35,748 bases of DNA from Bremia lactucae (Eukaryota > Oomycota > Peronosporomycetes > Peronosporales > Peronosporaceae): NCBI RefSeq assembly GCF_004359215.1, contig NC_090610.1, positions 15,322,941 to 15,358,688 on the forward strand, given 5' to 3'. The translations under genes were made by a program, and so were the position numbers. Every line of letters begins with the position of its first letter. Position 1 is the stretch's first letter. Below, one piece after another: positions 8,331-19,670 of the stretch. The notes beneath the pieces are model-generated. The model did no database searches, had not been told where the DNA came from, and worked only from the letters and a program-made list of their open reading frames with translations.

Positions 8331-10690
8331 GCGGATGCCCTTGACCGTTCCGGTGTAATCCGGATTCGGAAGAAGCTTCGTACTGATGGAACAGGCGGAG
8401 ACGCCCGACATAAAGCGTATGTGCCTACACATACTACGAGGCAGCTCGATCGTGAACGCATTCGAAATATCGTGTCAACAAAAACACGAGCACAGCCTTT
8501 GGCTGAGATCAACTTCGGTACTGCAGCAAGATGTGCCATTTTGCTGAAACGATCAACAAAAATAAGAACACTATTGCTCTTCGGGAAATCCGAAGCCCAA
8601 GTCCATGGATAAAGACTGCCAACACTCTGTCGGAACAGGTAGAGGTTGTAACGGGGCATGGGATGAAGCACTGGGCTTCACCCGTTGACAAACTTCGCAA
8701 GCACGTCTTTACTTATGGACGAACTCATACTGACGTGGCCAGTAGAAGTCGCGACTTATCGTGAGATAGTTCTTCTCGCATCCACGATGACCACTTATTG
8801 GTACATCGTGGCACTCATACATGATCCGTAAACGAAAATTATTGTGGGCGGGGATGACGACACGAGGTGTGTCGGTAGCATTGTCTGTATAGTACAGTAA
8901 CCCATTGCGTGTTGTGTATTGATCCGTTGAGGATCGATACAATTTTGACAATCCTTTTAAGGGAATATTGTAATATTTTTAAGGTATTTCATTAACCCTT
9001 TAAGAGCCTTCTCTTCTTGATAGGCTATTCTAACGTCGTAACAGTGGGCTCATCCTCACTGATAGTTCGCGCTGCCGGACCGAAATTGTGCCGGCGCAAA
9101 AGGGGATCAGCGACGACATCAAGTCGTTCTGGTTTATTTTCCACGGGGAAGTTATACTCTGCGACGAACGACAACCATCTCGCCATTATTTGCGAGAAGT
9201 GTGGACTATTTACGGCCGTGTGTAAAAACGCATTATCCGTATATACAATTAACAGTCTATCTTCCGAGAAATTGACCCTGACCTTAGCCAGTGCATATTT
9301 CATTGCAAGGAGTTTCTTATCATGCACTGGGTAATTTCGTTCAGCTGGTTGAAGCTGATGCGACTGATAGCAGACGACGCGCTCTGCGCTGTCTGTGTTA
9401 TATTGCATTAACGCACAGCAGATTGAAAACCGCTGGCGTCACAGACAACACGGAATGATTTGTCTTGGTTCGCAATCGCCACGATTAGCGATTGCATCAA
9501 GCTTTGCTTGATACCCTCAAAGAAACGCTGTCAATCAGAATTCCATGACCATTTTATCTTTTTCTTTAACATAGAAGCAATATGTATTGTCATTTCGGTA
9601 TAAAAAAACTGCGTGGGTGCTTATGCGATTACGCCGCTAAGCCGAGAAAATAACGAAGTCTCTTTCCATCGACTGGCACAGGCCAGACGGTGGTCGCCTT
9701 GATTTTTTTTGTATCCGGGCGTACACCGTGTTTACCCACGATGCACCAAGAAGTAGTATTTCACTTGCAGAAAATATACATGTTTGGAGATTTGCATGCA
9801 ATTTTTGCTTACGCATTAGTATAAGAACCTTCTGGACATGGGCACGACTTACTGCAACGTCCGACTTTTCGTTCATGGCTCGGCTATGAACGAAGACGTC
9901 ATCAAAATAGCTCTGTGCGATATCCCACACCAATCTCAACAGATTAGTTAGACAACTGTTGAATGTTGCAGGGGCATTACTAAGCCCCTGTGGCATTACG
10001 AGCCACTGCCATAACATTCCGCTTTGGGTAGATTTTACTGTTAACGGGACAACCTGTCACGCATGACGATCTGATAGAATTTATCCATCAGATCCATTGA
10101 CAAAAAGATGGTGATTTTTGACATACCATCAATATCGATATTTGAGCCGGTGCCGTGACAGTGTTCAATTAATTGACCGCGCGCGAAACCCGCCACCCTC
10201 CTGTTAATTTACGCACATAGAGGTTTGAAGAGCTATGTGGGGAGGTTAACCCCCTGACATGGCCCGTTGCTAAGCGATCGACAACGAGCTTGTCGACCGC
10301 TAATACTTGTTCACGAGGCAGTGGCCACAGCTTCCTGACAGTATTTTAATATTGATATCAGATCGATTTCGTGTCGAGTGCATTTATCCTTAGGGTACCG
10401 AATCAGGGAAGACATCCCGTAATTCTATTTAATCCTTTATATAAAGGGTTTGTCTTCAAAGACTGCCAGGATTGGGACGTAAAGCGTTTAAACCGAGTCT
10501 TCTTATTGAGGACACTCTCGTTCATCGATGAGCTGCTGAGAAACCATTCGTGCTCAGAAATTACAATTGCCGACCGAATATCGGCCACGTAGTTGTCATC
10601 TGTGACAAGTACGCAGATCCTCTTGACTTTGCCACTACGCAGATCGCGCAAGAACTGTTTTGGTTCTAGCGTTGGCAATCCGGTCATCTC
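8330..10690 (-). pseudogene. Pol of element M: linker, reverse transcriptase, RNase H, integrase
   Basis: Read leftwards: a linker with LPTLEPKQFL (10680), a reverse transcriptase whose first catalytic Asp is in MDLMDKFYQI (about 10095), then WLVMPQGLSNAPATF (10000) and an intact SYFDDVFVHS (about 9905-9876), an RNase H part with QPAERNYPVHDKKLLAMKYA (about 9350-9295), and integrase starting at YECHDVPISGHRG (8820-8780) with SRDFYWPRQYEF, then a C-terminal VGRLRLFHQYE near 8380. Frameshifts and stops separate these parts, so the copy is dead although the YFDD box is kept. The domains are Ty3/Gypsy type. Confidence 0.8.
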
Positions 10691-10859
10691 CGAAATTTCT
10701 TCGGAGGCGCTATTAGATCAAGTGTATAAGCGCCTACACTTGATCCGTTGTTTAGTAAAATGTTTAATGTCTGAATTTCCTCTTTATAACTTATTTCCAA
10801 AACTACCTGGGTACCTTTGACCAGAGGTTTCTGAGGGCTTATTCCCGCAGATTCTTGGC

Positions 10860-11214
10860 GACTTGTTCCCTCAATTTATATTTGGGAGTATCTTCGCCAA
10901 CTGCCTCGCAAGGCTCCTTTTTTCTCGGTCCCCATCGAGTTCATGTTGTTTGAACTCGGCCATAGCCGCATGTTGTTTGTCTCTTTGTAAAGCAAAAAAC
11001 ATAGCGCTAACGGCTTGCCCGCTAAGACCGAAATTATGCGTTCGTCCGCTCTCCATTCAATGTCACTAAAATGATTGAACCATGCACGGGTTGTGCGGTA
11101 GTCTTCTTGGGGTGGAGCTTGAAAGCTCCTTCCTTCATCATCCAGCATGTTCAGGTGGAATGGAACGTGGTTAACCTCATCACCCTGGCAATAAAGTGTC
11201 AAATAAGTTGCCAC
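10860..11214 (-). pseudogene. Gag N-terminal remnant of element M
   Basis: The frame SGQAVSAMFFALQRD then EFKQHELDGDREK (11030-10930) corresponds to the gag start at the right window edge (GNDAILAMLFNLDRD, FIQHELDEMKEK). The remainder of gag, the zinc knuckle and the protease are missing: after about 10850 the sequence passes to the linker before reverse transcriptase. The element is thus internally deleted. Confidence 0.6.
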
Positions 11215-11221
11215 TAAAGTC

Positions 11222-11405
11222 CCTAGTCGATTGTGGGGCGTCGAATAATTTTATTAGAGGCCAATCCTAGGAGATCGCAGACTCAAATTTATTGAGCGCA
11301 ATATCCCTCTTACGAGGATGAGATTGCGCCTAGCAACAGGCGCATCTATAACGGTAAAGAAACGTGTAGTTGTATTCCAATACACGTTAAGGGTAAACAG
11401 TAGGA
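11222..11405 (+). pseudogene. Protease of element N
   Basis: LVDCGASNNFIRG (11225-11263) is the D-x-G active site of a Gypsy aspartic protease and is intact here. A one-base deletion soon after, relative to the same place in element A (16596), shifts the frame. The later strand RLATGASITVKKR (about 11332) is recognisable. The N-terminal half of the element (LTR, gag) is missing. Confidence 0.7.
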
Positions 11406-11879
11406 TAATGACTTCATCGTACTAGGTTGGATGACAAATTTGATGTCATCCTTGGATTACCATGGCTCAGAAAGTACAAGCCATGCATAAATTAACAGCA
11501 TCAAGCTGTGACCATGCCTGACTCTTGTTCACAAGATGGCCAATTGATGTACGTCTTGGAGCATCCACAACCGTGTGGATGTCCGACGAGTGAGTGCGGT
11601 GGCCCCACATGTTTATTCGGTCGTTAGCATGACTGCACAAGACCTACCCAACACATTGTAAAGTTAGAACCAGACGGCTAAATAAGCACAGGCAGCGTCA
11701 AAGTTCGACCACTCGGAAAAGTTGAGTGGTACGGAACAAGGATGCTTGCTTGAAATGCAACATCCATGAAAATTTGAAACGCTTGTCTATAAGAGGCAGT
11801 GCGAAAGTCCTAGATCGACTGGAGAGTCCATCGTAGAGGATCTCGCTGAGGTAGCGCAACTATAGCTAGACCCAATCCT

Positions 11880-13392
11880 GAATTTTTTGAAGACAAACCC
11901 GCTATACAACGATTACATAGATTTTAAGGATGTCTCCCTTGAATCAGTACCGTGTGAGTTGCCTAAGGATAAAGGCACTCGACACGATATCGACCTAATC
12001 CCAGGTTTGAAATACAGTGTCATGAAGCAATGGCCATTGCCTCGTGAGCAAGGAACAAGTACTAGCGATCGATAAATTCTTTGCCGATCTCATAGCAGCG
12101 GGCCATGCGAATAAATCAACTTCCCCACATAGCTCTCCGACACTCTGTGTGCGTGAGCAACATGAGGATGGCGGATTGTGCATGCGTTCAGTAACTTGAA
12201 CGCTGGAACGGCATCGGCTAAAACGCCGATACCATGAAAAGACGTAATCATTGATGGTACGTCAAAGAGTACTATCTTTTTGTCAACGGATTCGATGGAT
12301 GGAATCTATCAGACCCTTTTGCATGAACAAGATATTCCGTTCACAGCAGGAAGCACCCCAAGCGGTATGCTATCGGACGGAGTGGTAGTCATGCCACAGG
12401 AAATTATTAATGCCCCTGCGACATTTAACAGATGTGTTACCAATCTGTCGAAAGCGGTGCGAAATTTGCACAGAGCTATTTTGTTGACGTCTTCGTTCAT
12501 AGCAGAGCCATGAACGGAAAGTCGGATGTTCAAGTACATCGAGCCCTCGTCCGAGGAGTTCTTACATTCATGCGTAAGCACAAGTTGTGTCCAAATCTCA
12601 AAAATTGTATATTCTGCAATACAATAACACTTCTTCGATGCATCGTGGGGGTAAACACGGTGTACGCTCGGATCGAGAAAAAAGATCAAGGCGATCACCG
12701 ATCGGTCTGTGCTAGTCCATATAGAGAGATTAAAAAGTTTTTCATCGGTTTAGCGGCGTACCTACACAAGTACTGACGCAATTATGCCGAAATGACAGCA
12801 CATCTTTCTTCTTTGTTGAAGAAAAATGTAAAAGAGGTCATGGAAAGCTGATTGTCAGCGTTCCTTCGAGGGTATCGAGCAAAGCTTGATGCAATCGCTA
12901 ATCCTGACGATTGCGGACCAAGACTGACCTTTTCATTTTGTCTGTGACGCGAGCAATTTTGCAATCGGCTGTGCGTTAATGCAATCTGACACAGACGGCG
13001 CAGAGCGCGTCGTCTGTTATAAATTGCGTCACCTTCAACCAGCTGAACGCAACTATCCAGTGTATTACAAGGAACTCCTTGCCATGAAATACGCACTGGT
13101 TAGTTTAGGGTCTATCTCATGAGAGATAGACCGTTTAATGTTTAACGGATCATGCGTCTTTACGTACGGTCATAACAGTCCACACCTCTCGCAAAGAATC
13201 GATACAAATGTCTTTCTTCGCAGAGTATAACTTCTCCGTGGAGTATAAACCAGGACGACTTAATGTCGTCACTGATGCCCTTTCGCGCCGGCCTGGTTTT
13301 GAGCCGGCTGCGCAAATCAACAATGCGCTTAAGGCCACTGTTGCATCAATAAGTGTTCCATCGTCAACATTACTCGACGACATTTGAAGAGC
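11880..13392 (+). pseudogene. Reverse transcriptase and RNase H of element N
   Basis: The start is recognisable from ELPKDKGTRHDIDL (11958-11999) and MKQWPLPREQ (12021-12050). Then come STDSMDGIYQTLL, TPSGML and INAPATFNRCVTNL (about 12406). The catalytic box reads SYFVDVFVHS (12477-12506) instead of the YFDD seen in elements M and A, so one catalytic Asp is Val. RNase H follows, with QPAERNYPVYYKELLAMKYA near 13040, then HTSHKSLRV-type remnants to 13380. Several frameshifts. It is in inverted orientation relative to the same domains of element M, at roughly 80% identity by eye. Confidence 0.75.
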
Positions 13393-14604
13393 TTATGTAC
13401 AAGATTGGCTCTTCAAGTGTGGATGGATTATCTTAAAAATCCATCCCAACATTTTTTAAAAGGATTGAAGAGATTGTATAGATCCTCACAGATCGATACA
13501 CAACACGCAATGGATTACGATTTGCTGTCTGTATGACACAGTCATTAATGACGAGACACCTCATGCCGTTATCCCCACCCACAATGATTCTCGTTTACGC
13601 ATCATGTATGAGTGCCGCGATGTACCAATAAGTGGTCATCGTGGACGCGAGAAGACCTATCTCACGATAAGTCGCGACTTCTACTGGCCACGTCAGTATG
13701 AGTTTGTCCATAAGTACAGACGTGCTTGCGAAGTTTGTCAACGGGTGAAGCCCAGTGCTTCATCCCATGCTCCTTTACAACCTCTACCTGTTCCGACAGA
13801 GTATTGTCAGTCTTTATCCATGGACTTCGTCGTTAAATATCCCGACAACGAACATAAGAAGAATAGTATTCTTATCTTTGTTGATCGTTTCAGCAAAATC
13901 GTACATCTTGCTGCAGCACCGGAGTCAATCCCAGCCAAAGGCTGTGCTCGTGTACGATATTTCGACTCATGGGTTACCCCACGAATTAGTCTCAGTTCGA
14001 GATCCTAGATTCACAGCAGAATTCTATCAAACTGTGTTTAAATAACTTGGAATACAGTTGAAAAGGTAAACTTCTGATGATCATGTTACAGATGGTCAGG
14101 CGGAACGTGCAAACTGTATTCTTGAAAAGATACCTAGCGAATACGTCCACTCTTTAAGAGTTGGAGCGAATTCTTGCCGATGGTAGAATTTGCAATCAAT
14201 AATTCAGTGCATGCTTCTACAAAGCCATCACCATTTTTCGTGGATGGCTTATGCCACCCACGTATACCAACCTTCTTTGAGACTTATTCAAGGGGGGAGG
14301 GACTCGCTAGAGCAATGAACCTTCTAGCTCTAGCTCTTGCTCATCACGCATTACCACTAAGGTCAATGCGAAGTATACCAATGTTGACTTGATTAACATT
14401 AAAGTGGACAACCTCAGTAATAACAATAATGCAATTACTGACTTAGACAACGATGGTGAAAGACTCAGCATCGAAAACAATATTAATGAGAACGATTATA
14501 CTCTCAAAAATGAAGTGATTAATATCTCCGCAGTGCGAGCCGGTCGCACTGAAAACAAAATAAATCCGAGTCCGCAGATGACATGTTCCAGTAACCTCCA
14601 ATAA
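13393..14604 (+). pseudogene. Integrase and pol tail of element N
   Basis: The longest open part (13604-14008) has the zinc-binding N-terminus (YECRDVPISGHRGREKTYL, then CEVCQRVK) and the start of the catalytic core (MDFVVKYPDNEHKKN, ILIFVDRFSKIVHLAA, in which the Asp is the first of the D-D-E triad). The core continues in other frames: DGQAERANCILE near 14092 and MVEFAINNSVHASTKPSPFF near 14180-14240. An acidic, Asn-rich tail (14389-14604) corresponds to the tail after integrase in element A (21960-22230). The C-terminal domain is then lost and the sequence jumps to the aORF N-terminus. Confidence 0.8.
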
Positions 14605-14758
14605 TAGTAAAAGGCGACGTATTCCCCACAGTAGACGCATTTGCGTCTACTAAAGTATTTGCATTACCAGCAGCCGCACTGATCCGTGCAGCTGCCAACT
14701 TTGCGGCCTCACGGCCCACGCGCAGAGACTTGTTAGTCGCCATGTTGATTTTGATCAA
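14519..14758 (-). CDS. aORF copy 4, N-terminal part
   Basis: The minus-strand frame has a Met at 14743 (MATNKSLRVGREAAKL) followed by AAARISAAAGNAN, nearly the same as copy 1 at 5585-5645 at DNA level. It lies about 130 bases inside the polypurine tract of the C-family 3' LTR, the same place as in copies 1 and 5. The frame runs into pol tail sequence after about 55 codons because of a deletion. Function unknown. Confidence 0.45.
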   Translation of the reverse strand: MIKINMATNKSLRVGREAAKLAAARISAAAGNANTLVDANASTVGNTSPFTIIGGYWNMSSADSDLFCFQCDRLALRRY

Positions 14759-14874
14759 ATCAATGAATGGAAATTAAATCGGCATTCCTGATGAAAATCA
14801 ATTAATGCAAACATACAGGGAAATACGTAATTGTGTTTCCTGTCACCCTTATATCAGTCACTATAGTGACTGTT

Positions 14875-14888
14875 GGTTATGGGAGGGA
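14875..14888 (+). other. Polypurine tract of element N
   Basis: GGTTATGGGAGGGA directly precedes the LTR start at 14889, the usual site for priming plus-strand synthesis in Gypsy elements. Confidence 0.6.
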
Positions 14889-15068
14889 TATAACGGGGTG
14901 TCCCTTTTACATAAGTGTAATTTCCTAAAAGAGGAATAATAAATACTGTTTCCTATGAGAGGAAATAAATAAAGAAGTAGAAACATTGTATCTTTGTTAA
15001 TGTTGACTCTAATAGTTCCAATATATCATAATTGGGGGATAGTGATGCAAAAAGACATTAGCTCTATT
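14889..15068 (+). repeat. LTR family C, copy 2, left part
   Basis: It begins TATAACGGGGTGTCCC and matches copy 1 from 5819. It breaks off at CTATT (15064-15068), which is the target duplication of element A. The rest continues at 24558. Confidence 0.75.
15064..15068. repeat. Target site duplication of element A, left copy
   Basis: CTATT before the LTR start at 15069, repeated at 24553-24557 after the LTR end at 24552. Five bases is the usual length for Gypsy integration. Confidence 0.8.
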
Positions 15069-15534
15069 TGAAATGGGGTGTATCGTTACATGATATTAAC
15101 ACTTAAAGGTTGTTAATTAATATATTATCGAAAAGGAAGATGATTTGGAAAATATTACTTTACATGGTAATATTCTAAAATCTTATCCATTGGTTGATAT
15201 AGACCATTATATTTGCTTTCTCCGCGGTCCAGTCAGCGCTGAACGCGCGCAAAGAGAGACAGATAAGACTTTATTACATGTTCTGTATTAGTGTGTAATA
15301 AAGTTAGAATTAATAGTTAGAAACAGAAAAACTTAATTATATAAAATCAGTTTTCTTTTAACACTCTTTAAAGCAAGTGTTTTAAAGAGAGTCTTCCTCT
15401 GCACGTATTAGTGACTAGGTGTGTTAGAGAGAGTCTTCCTCTGCACGTACTAGTGACAAGGCACCACATGCACTGAGGCAGTGCGAAGTGGGCTTAAATA
15501 CTGAAGCACTACAAGTCAGAAGTGCCCTGATACA
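15069..15534 (+). repeat. 5' LTR of element A (466 bp)
   Basis: It matches the LTRs at 24174 and 34830 from the start (TGAAATGGGG, mutated from TGTAACGGGG) to the end (GATACA, from CGTTACA). Compared with the 3' LTR it holds about 87 extra bases, and it contains a tandem duplication of about 29 bases (GAGAGTCTTCCTCTGCACGT at about 15386 and 15429). Confidence 0.85.
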
Positions 15535-15549
15535 CCTGGTTGTAGAGGT

Positions 15550-16400
15550 TGCAACAGTTACAGAACCCTGTACCTGGGATGACGCACACGCATCGTCGGG
15601 AAACCTGAAAGATAGACACCTCTACGTATAAAGAGTCGAAGAGGACTCTCTTTTAAGGTTGTTCGTCAAATTGGACGATGCCATAAAGGCTCGTCCAAAC
15701 CTCGAAAAGCAAATGCAAGTCGCATTTGCTCAATTAAATTTGGCAGGTCGTGCCAAAACTTGGGCACTAGGCCTTACGTTACGCGACCAATATGACTTTG
15801 GGTTGCTAGATGCTTTTAAAGCCCGGCTCGAACAGACGTTTGAACCGCCTAGGGCTGAGTTCAAAGCTTTTGAAACTCAAGCAAGGCAAGCGTGATGTTC
15901 ACGCATATGCCCATCACATACGAGTCTTAGCAAGTTGTATCACAAACAACCCTATTCATGAACACACGATGATTACGGTGTTCATGCGAGGTCTTATGGA
16001 TGGTCCCGTAAAAGATTAACCTGTTCCGCTTGGAACTGGATACGCTTGAAGAAGCAATATCTGTTGCGGATCAGGAGGAATTAAGCTTGAGATAGGCTCA
16101 AGCTAGTTCGTCATCATATCGTCCTCCAAGACGACACGAGTTAGGAGGTCCAGAACCCATGGACCTCTCTTACGTCGAAAGCGAGAGACCTCGCTTTTCG
16201 AGCAATAAGCGATTGCAGAAATGCCATCGCTACCAAAAGTTAGGATACTACGCTCATTATTTTAGTGCCCCACGCCCTGTACCGAAAGGTACTAAATGTA
16301 ATTTTGGACCGTATGCTAAAAAGGGCAACGGCCGCGGATCCGACGTTGTTGCAAAATCGCAACAGCGAGGCGGACCGCAAAAAAACGGTCGGGGTCAGTA
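15550..16400 (+). pseudogene. Gag of element A, N-terminus deleted and frameshifted
   Basis: The first 110 or so codons are missing. The remaining capsid part reads LFVKLDDAIKARPNLEKQMQ (15659-) and LNLAGRAKTWALGL, then changes frame at about 15880 to continue as RDVHAYAHHIRVLASCI (15888-15938). A stop at 16017 precedes the nucleocapsid region, where CHRYQKLGYYAHYF (about 16222-16263) is a degenerate zinc knuckle that has lost its second Cys and last Cys. It is basic around the knuckle, as nucleocapsids are. Confidence 0.7.
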
Positions 16401-16559
16401 GGGGCGCAACGCCCTACTGATCCAGCAACCTCAAGAGAATTCGCAAATCTCTTGACTAAAGTTGCTCCAGACACATAATCATTATGTGTCTCTGCACCTG
16501 GTGATGAGGTGTCCCTCATCACCTTGAAGTTAAAAGTGATAAATGATTTGTCACTTTGA

Positions 16560-16748
16560 GACCTAGTGGACTGCGAGGCGTCGAATAAATATATTCGTCT
16601 CCAGTCACTAGAGGGTCGTAGGCTCAAATATGTTGATCGCGACATCCCTCCAACGAGGATGACGGTGCGTCTAGCGACTGGCGCATCGATAACTGTAATA
16701 AAACGCGTAGTGAAAATTTCACTACACGTTAAGAGATTTACAGTATGA
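16560..16748 (+). pseudogene. Protease of element A, active-site Gly lost
   Basis: VDCEASNKYIRLQSLEGR is aligned with VDCGASNNFIRG of element N, so the D-x-G motif reads D-C-E (Gly to Glu, one G-to-A change). RLATGASITVIKRVV follows. The frame is open for about 60 codons. The domain is recognisable but not expected to be active. Confidence 0.7.
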
Positions 16749-16754
16749 TGATAA

Positions 16755-18460
16755 TTTCATCGTACTGGATTCGGATGACAAATTTAATGTCATCCTTGGT
16801 TTACCTTGACTCAGAAAATATGAGTCAAGAGTCAGCTGGCAGCATCGATCCGTAAAGATGCCTGCCACTTGTTCATCAGATGGCCATCTGATGAACGTCT
16901 TGGAGCGTCCACAAGCGTGTGGATGTACTACGAGTGAGTGCGATGACCTCACTTGTGGTACGGTCGTTAGTACAACTGCACAAGATCACAGTGTGATTAC
17001 CAATCACATTGTGGAGTCAGCTGCCGGAGGCTGTGCGAATGCACAGGCAGCGCCGAAGGTCCACCACTCGAAAAGGTCGAGTGGATTGAGACATGAATGT
17101 ACACCTAGCGGGCGACATTCAAGGAAGATACCGGTTGTTCAAAATGGACAACACGATGATCCTAGATCGAGTAGAGAGTCGACCGTAGAGGACCCGACTG
17201 TGATAACGGAATCACAGTCGGAAGACGTTGAGGGAATAAGTCCTTACGTATTTGAGGAGAAATCCCCTGAAATAGTTAATGCTGAAGTGACTAGACTTCA
17301 GCATCCCGATAAATTGATCCCTCGGCAGCCTGTTGATATAGCCTAGGAGGAATCCGAGACATTCAATGTTTTGGTTAATGACGAATTAAGAGTAGGCGCT
17401 TATACTCTTGATCTGTATGCGCCTCCGAAGTTAACTTCGGGGATAATTCAATTACCAACCCTAGAACCCAAGCGGTTCTTGAAAGATCCGCATTGTGATA
17501 AAATCAAGCAGATCTCCGTACTCGTCACAGAGGACGAATACGTAACCGATGTACGGTCAGCGGTAATTTTTGCAGAGAACAAACGGGTTCTCAGCAGCTC
17601 ATCGATGGACGAAAGTGTCCTCGATGTGAAGACTCAGATAGAGATAGATACTACCCAATTCTGGGAGTCACATAAGACAAATTCTTTATATTAGGATTTG
17701 ACTGAATTCAAGGATGTATTCCCTGCAGCAGTTTTATGCGAGTTGCCTAAGGATAAAGGCACTCGACATGAGATCGAGCTCAAACCGGGCTCGAAGTACT
17801 GTGTCATGAAGCAGTGGTCACTGCCTCGTGAACAAGTACTTGCGAACGATAAATTCTTTATCGATCGATTAAAAGCGGGCCATGTAAGGGAGTCAACCTC
17901 CCCACATACCTTTCCGATCTTCTGTGTGCAATAGGCCACAGGAGAGTGGCGGATAGTGCACGCATTCAACAAACTGAATGCTGCAACGGTACCGGCTGAG
18001 AGGCCGATTTCTAGAAAGACGTAATCATAGATGCTATGTCTAAGAGTACCATCTTTTTGTCTATGGATTTTATCAGATCCTTATGCGTCAACGGGACATC
18101 CCGTACACAGGAGTGAGCAATCCCAGTGGGATGCTCTGGGAATGGCTAGTAATGACACAGGGGCTTAGTAACGCCCCTGCAACACTCAACGGATGTGTAA
18201 CGAATCTGTTGAGACCAGTGCGAGAATTCGCACCGAGTTATTTTGACGATATATCCGTCCATAGCCCGGCTATGGACGAAATGACGGACGTGGAAGTTCA
18301 TAAAACTCACGTTCGTCAGGTTCTTTCACTTATGCGAACGCATAAGTTGTACGCAAATCTCAAGAAGTATATATTCACTGCAAGCGAAATACCACTTCTT
18401 GGGTGCATCGTCGGTAAATACGGCGTGCGCCCTGATCCTGAAAATATCTAGGCGATTACC
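16755..18460 (+). pseudogene. Linker and reverse transcriptase of element A
   Basis: A long linker between protease and reverse transcriptase (open 16858-17346 and 17371-17694) carries LPTLEPKRFLKDP and VLVTEDEYVTDVRSA, also present in element M. Reverse transcriptase starts at ELPKDKGTRHEIELKPG (17737-), with MKQWSLPREQ, then SPHTFPIFCVQ broken by a stop at 17932. After frame changes it continues as NPSGMLWEWLVMTQGL (18119-18166) and SNAPATLNGCVTNL, and has an intact SYFDDISVHS box (18236-18265). The first catalytic Asp region (SMDFIRSL, 18060) has a deletion. Dead copy. Confidence 0.8.
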
Positions 18461-18469
18461 GACTAGCCA

Positions 18470-19085
18470 GTTCGAGTCGATGTCAACGAACTAAGAAAGT
18501 TCCTTGGGCTTGCGGCGTACTTGCACAAGTACTATCGCAATTATGCCGAGATGACAGTTCATCTCTCTCGTCTCTCGAAAAAAGACGAGAAATTGTTATG
18601 GAACGCTAATTGTCAGCGTTCCCTTGAAGGTATCAAGCAAAGCTTGATGCAATTCTCAAGATGGGCGATTGCAGATCAAGACATACCATTCCATGTGGTT
18701 TGTGACGCCAGCGATTTCGAAATCGGCTGCGCGTGATTGCAATACGATACAGACGACTCAGAACGCATCGTCTGTTCCCAATCGCGTTAGCTGCAACCAG
18801 CTGAACGTAATTACCCAATGCATGACAAGGAACGCCTTACCATGAAACATGCACTGGCTAAATTTAGGGTATATATCCTCGGAGATAGATTGTTCATCAT
18901 ATATATGGACCATGCGTCATTACACACGGCCGCAATAGCCCACATACCTCGCAAAAAATGGCGAGGTGGCTATCCTTCTTAGCGGAGTATAATTTCTCCG
19001 TGGAATATAAAACAACGACGACTTATTAATGTTGTCGCTGATGTGTTATCACGCCGACCCGAGCTGGCTGCGCACTCCAACAATG
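18470..19085 (+). pseudogene. RNase H of element A
   Basis: It starts at RKFLGLAAYLHKYYRNYAEM (18494-18553), the connection after reverse transcriptase. FHVVCDASDFEIGCA (18690-18734) has the first catalytic Asp of RNase H, QPAERNYPMHDKE (18796-) the Glu region, and YMDHASLHT (18902-) the third acidic site. Stops at 18734 and 18787 and a frameshift near 19010 break it. Confidence 0.75.
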
Positions 19086-19670
19086 AAAATATTTCCGCTC
19101 ATTACAAGTGTTCCGTCATCAACTTTGTTTGATGACATAAAGAAAGCCTACACAGAAGATAAAAATATCTGCGTTTAATAAATCATCTGATAATATTCAT
19201 CCAATGAATATTATAAAGATCTGCCCATTTATATCAATCGTCATCGGATAGAAACACAACACGCAACGGCTTACTGTACTACACAGCCGTTGCCGGCGAC
19301 ACTCTACGTGTCGTCGTTTCGAATCATTACGATTTGCGCTTGCACATCATGTATAAGTGTCACGATCCACCAATAAATGGGCTTCCTGTATGTAAGAAAA
19401 CTTATCTCACAGTAAGTCGCGACTTTTACCATCAGTTCGTGCGCAAGTACATTCGTGCTTGCGAGGTATGTCAACGGGTGAAGTTAGCCCTTCATCCCGT
19501 GCACCTCTCCAACCTCTACCACTTCCGGCAGAATGTTGGCAGTCCGTATCTATGGATTTCATCTTCGAAGTTCCCGAAGACGATCACAAAAACATTGGAA
19601 TTCTTGTTTTTGTAGACAAATTCAGCAAGATGGTACATCTTGCTGCAGTACCAGAGTCGAACACGGCTCC
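19086..19670 (+). pseudogene. Integrase of element A, first copy, cut in its core
   Basis: The N-terminal zinc region is degenerate (YKCHDPPINGLPVCKKTYL, then CEVCQRVK at 19465-19488). The core begins SMDFIFEVPEDDHKNIGIL and VFVDKFSKMVHLAAVPES. At 19670 it stops in the middle of the catalytic core and passes into linker sequence that was already present at 16913, so only the first Asp of the D-D-E triad is left. Confidence 0.75.

Larger units (their letters stand above)
7949..11215 (-). mobile_element. Gypsy element M, internally deleted, no LTRs seen
   Basis: Gag start, pol linker, reverse transcriptase, RNase H and integrase follow in minus-strand order, and an oppositely oriented aORF remnant lies beyond integrase. 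No LTR was found at either end. Its 5' side touches the protease of element N at 11215-11222 in head-to-head orientation. Confidence 0.7.
11216..14888 (+). mobile_element. Gypsy element N, 5'-truncated, internal part
   Basis: Protease, reverse transcriptase, RNase H, integrase, aORF remnant and polypurine tract are in canonical order, and the 3' LTR (family C) follows at 14889. The 5' half is missing at the head-to-head junction with element M. Confidence 0.75.

Noticed and set aside
8328..8612. Plus-strand open frame with a DGTGG motif also seen antisense near 22420
   Set aside because: The motif is the complement of the conserved pol C-terminus (LRPYHQY), so conservation of pol explains it. 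It was not counted as evidence for aORF.
14389..14604. 71-codon Asn/Asp-rich open frame as a new small gene
   Set aside because: It matches the acidic tail after integrase in element A, so it is the end of pol.
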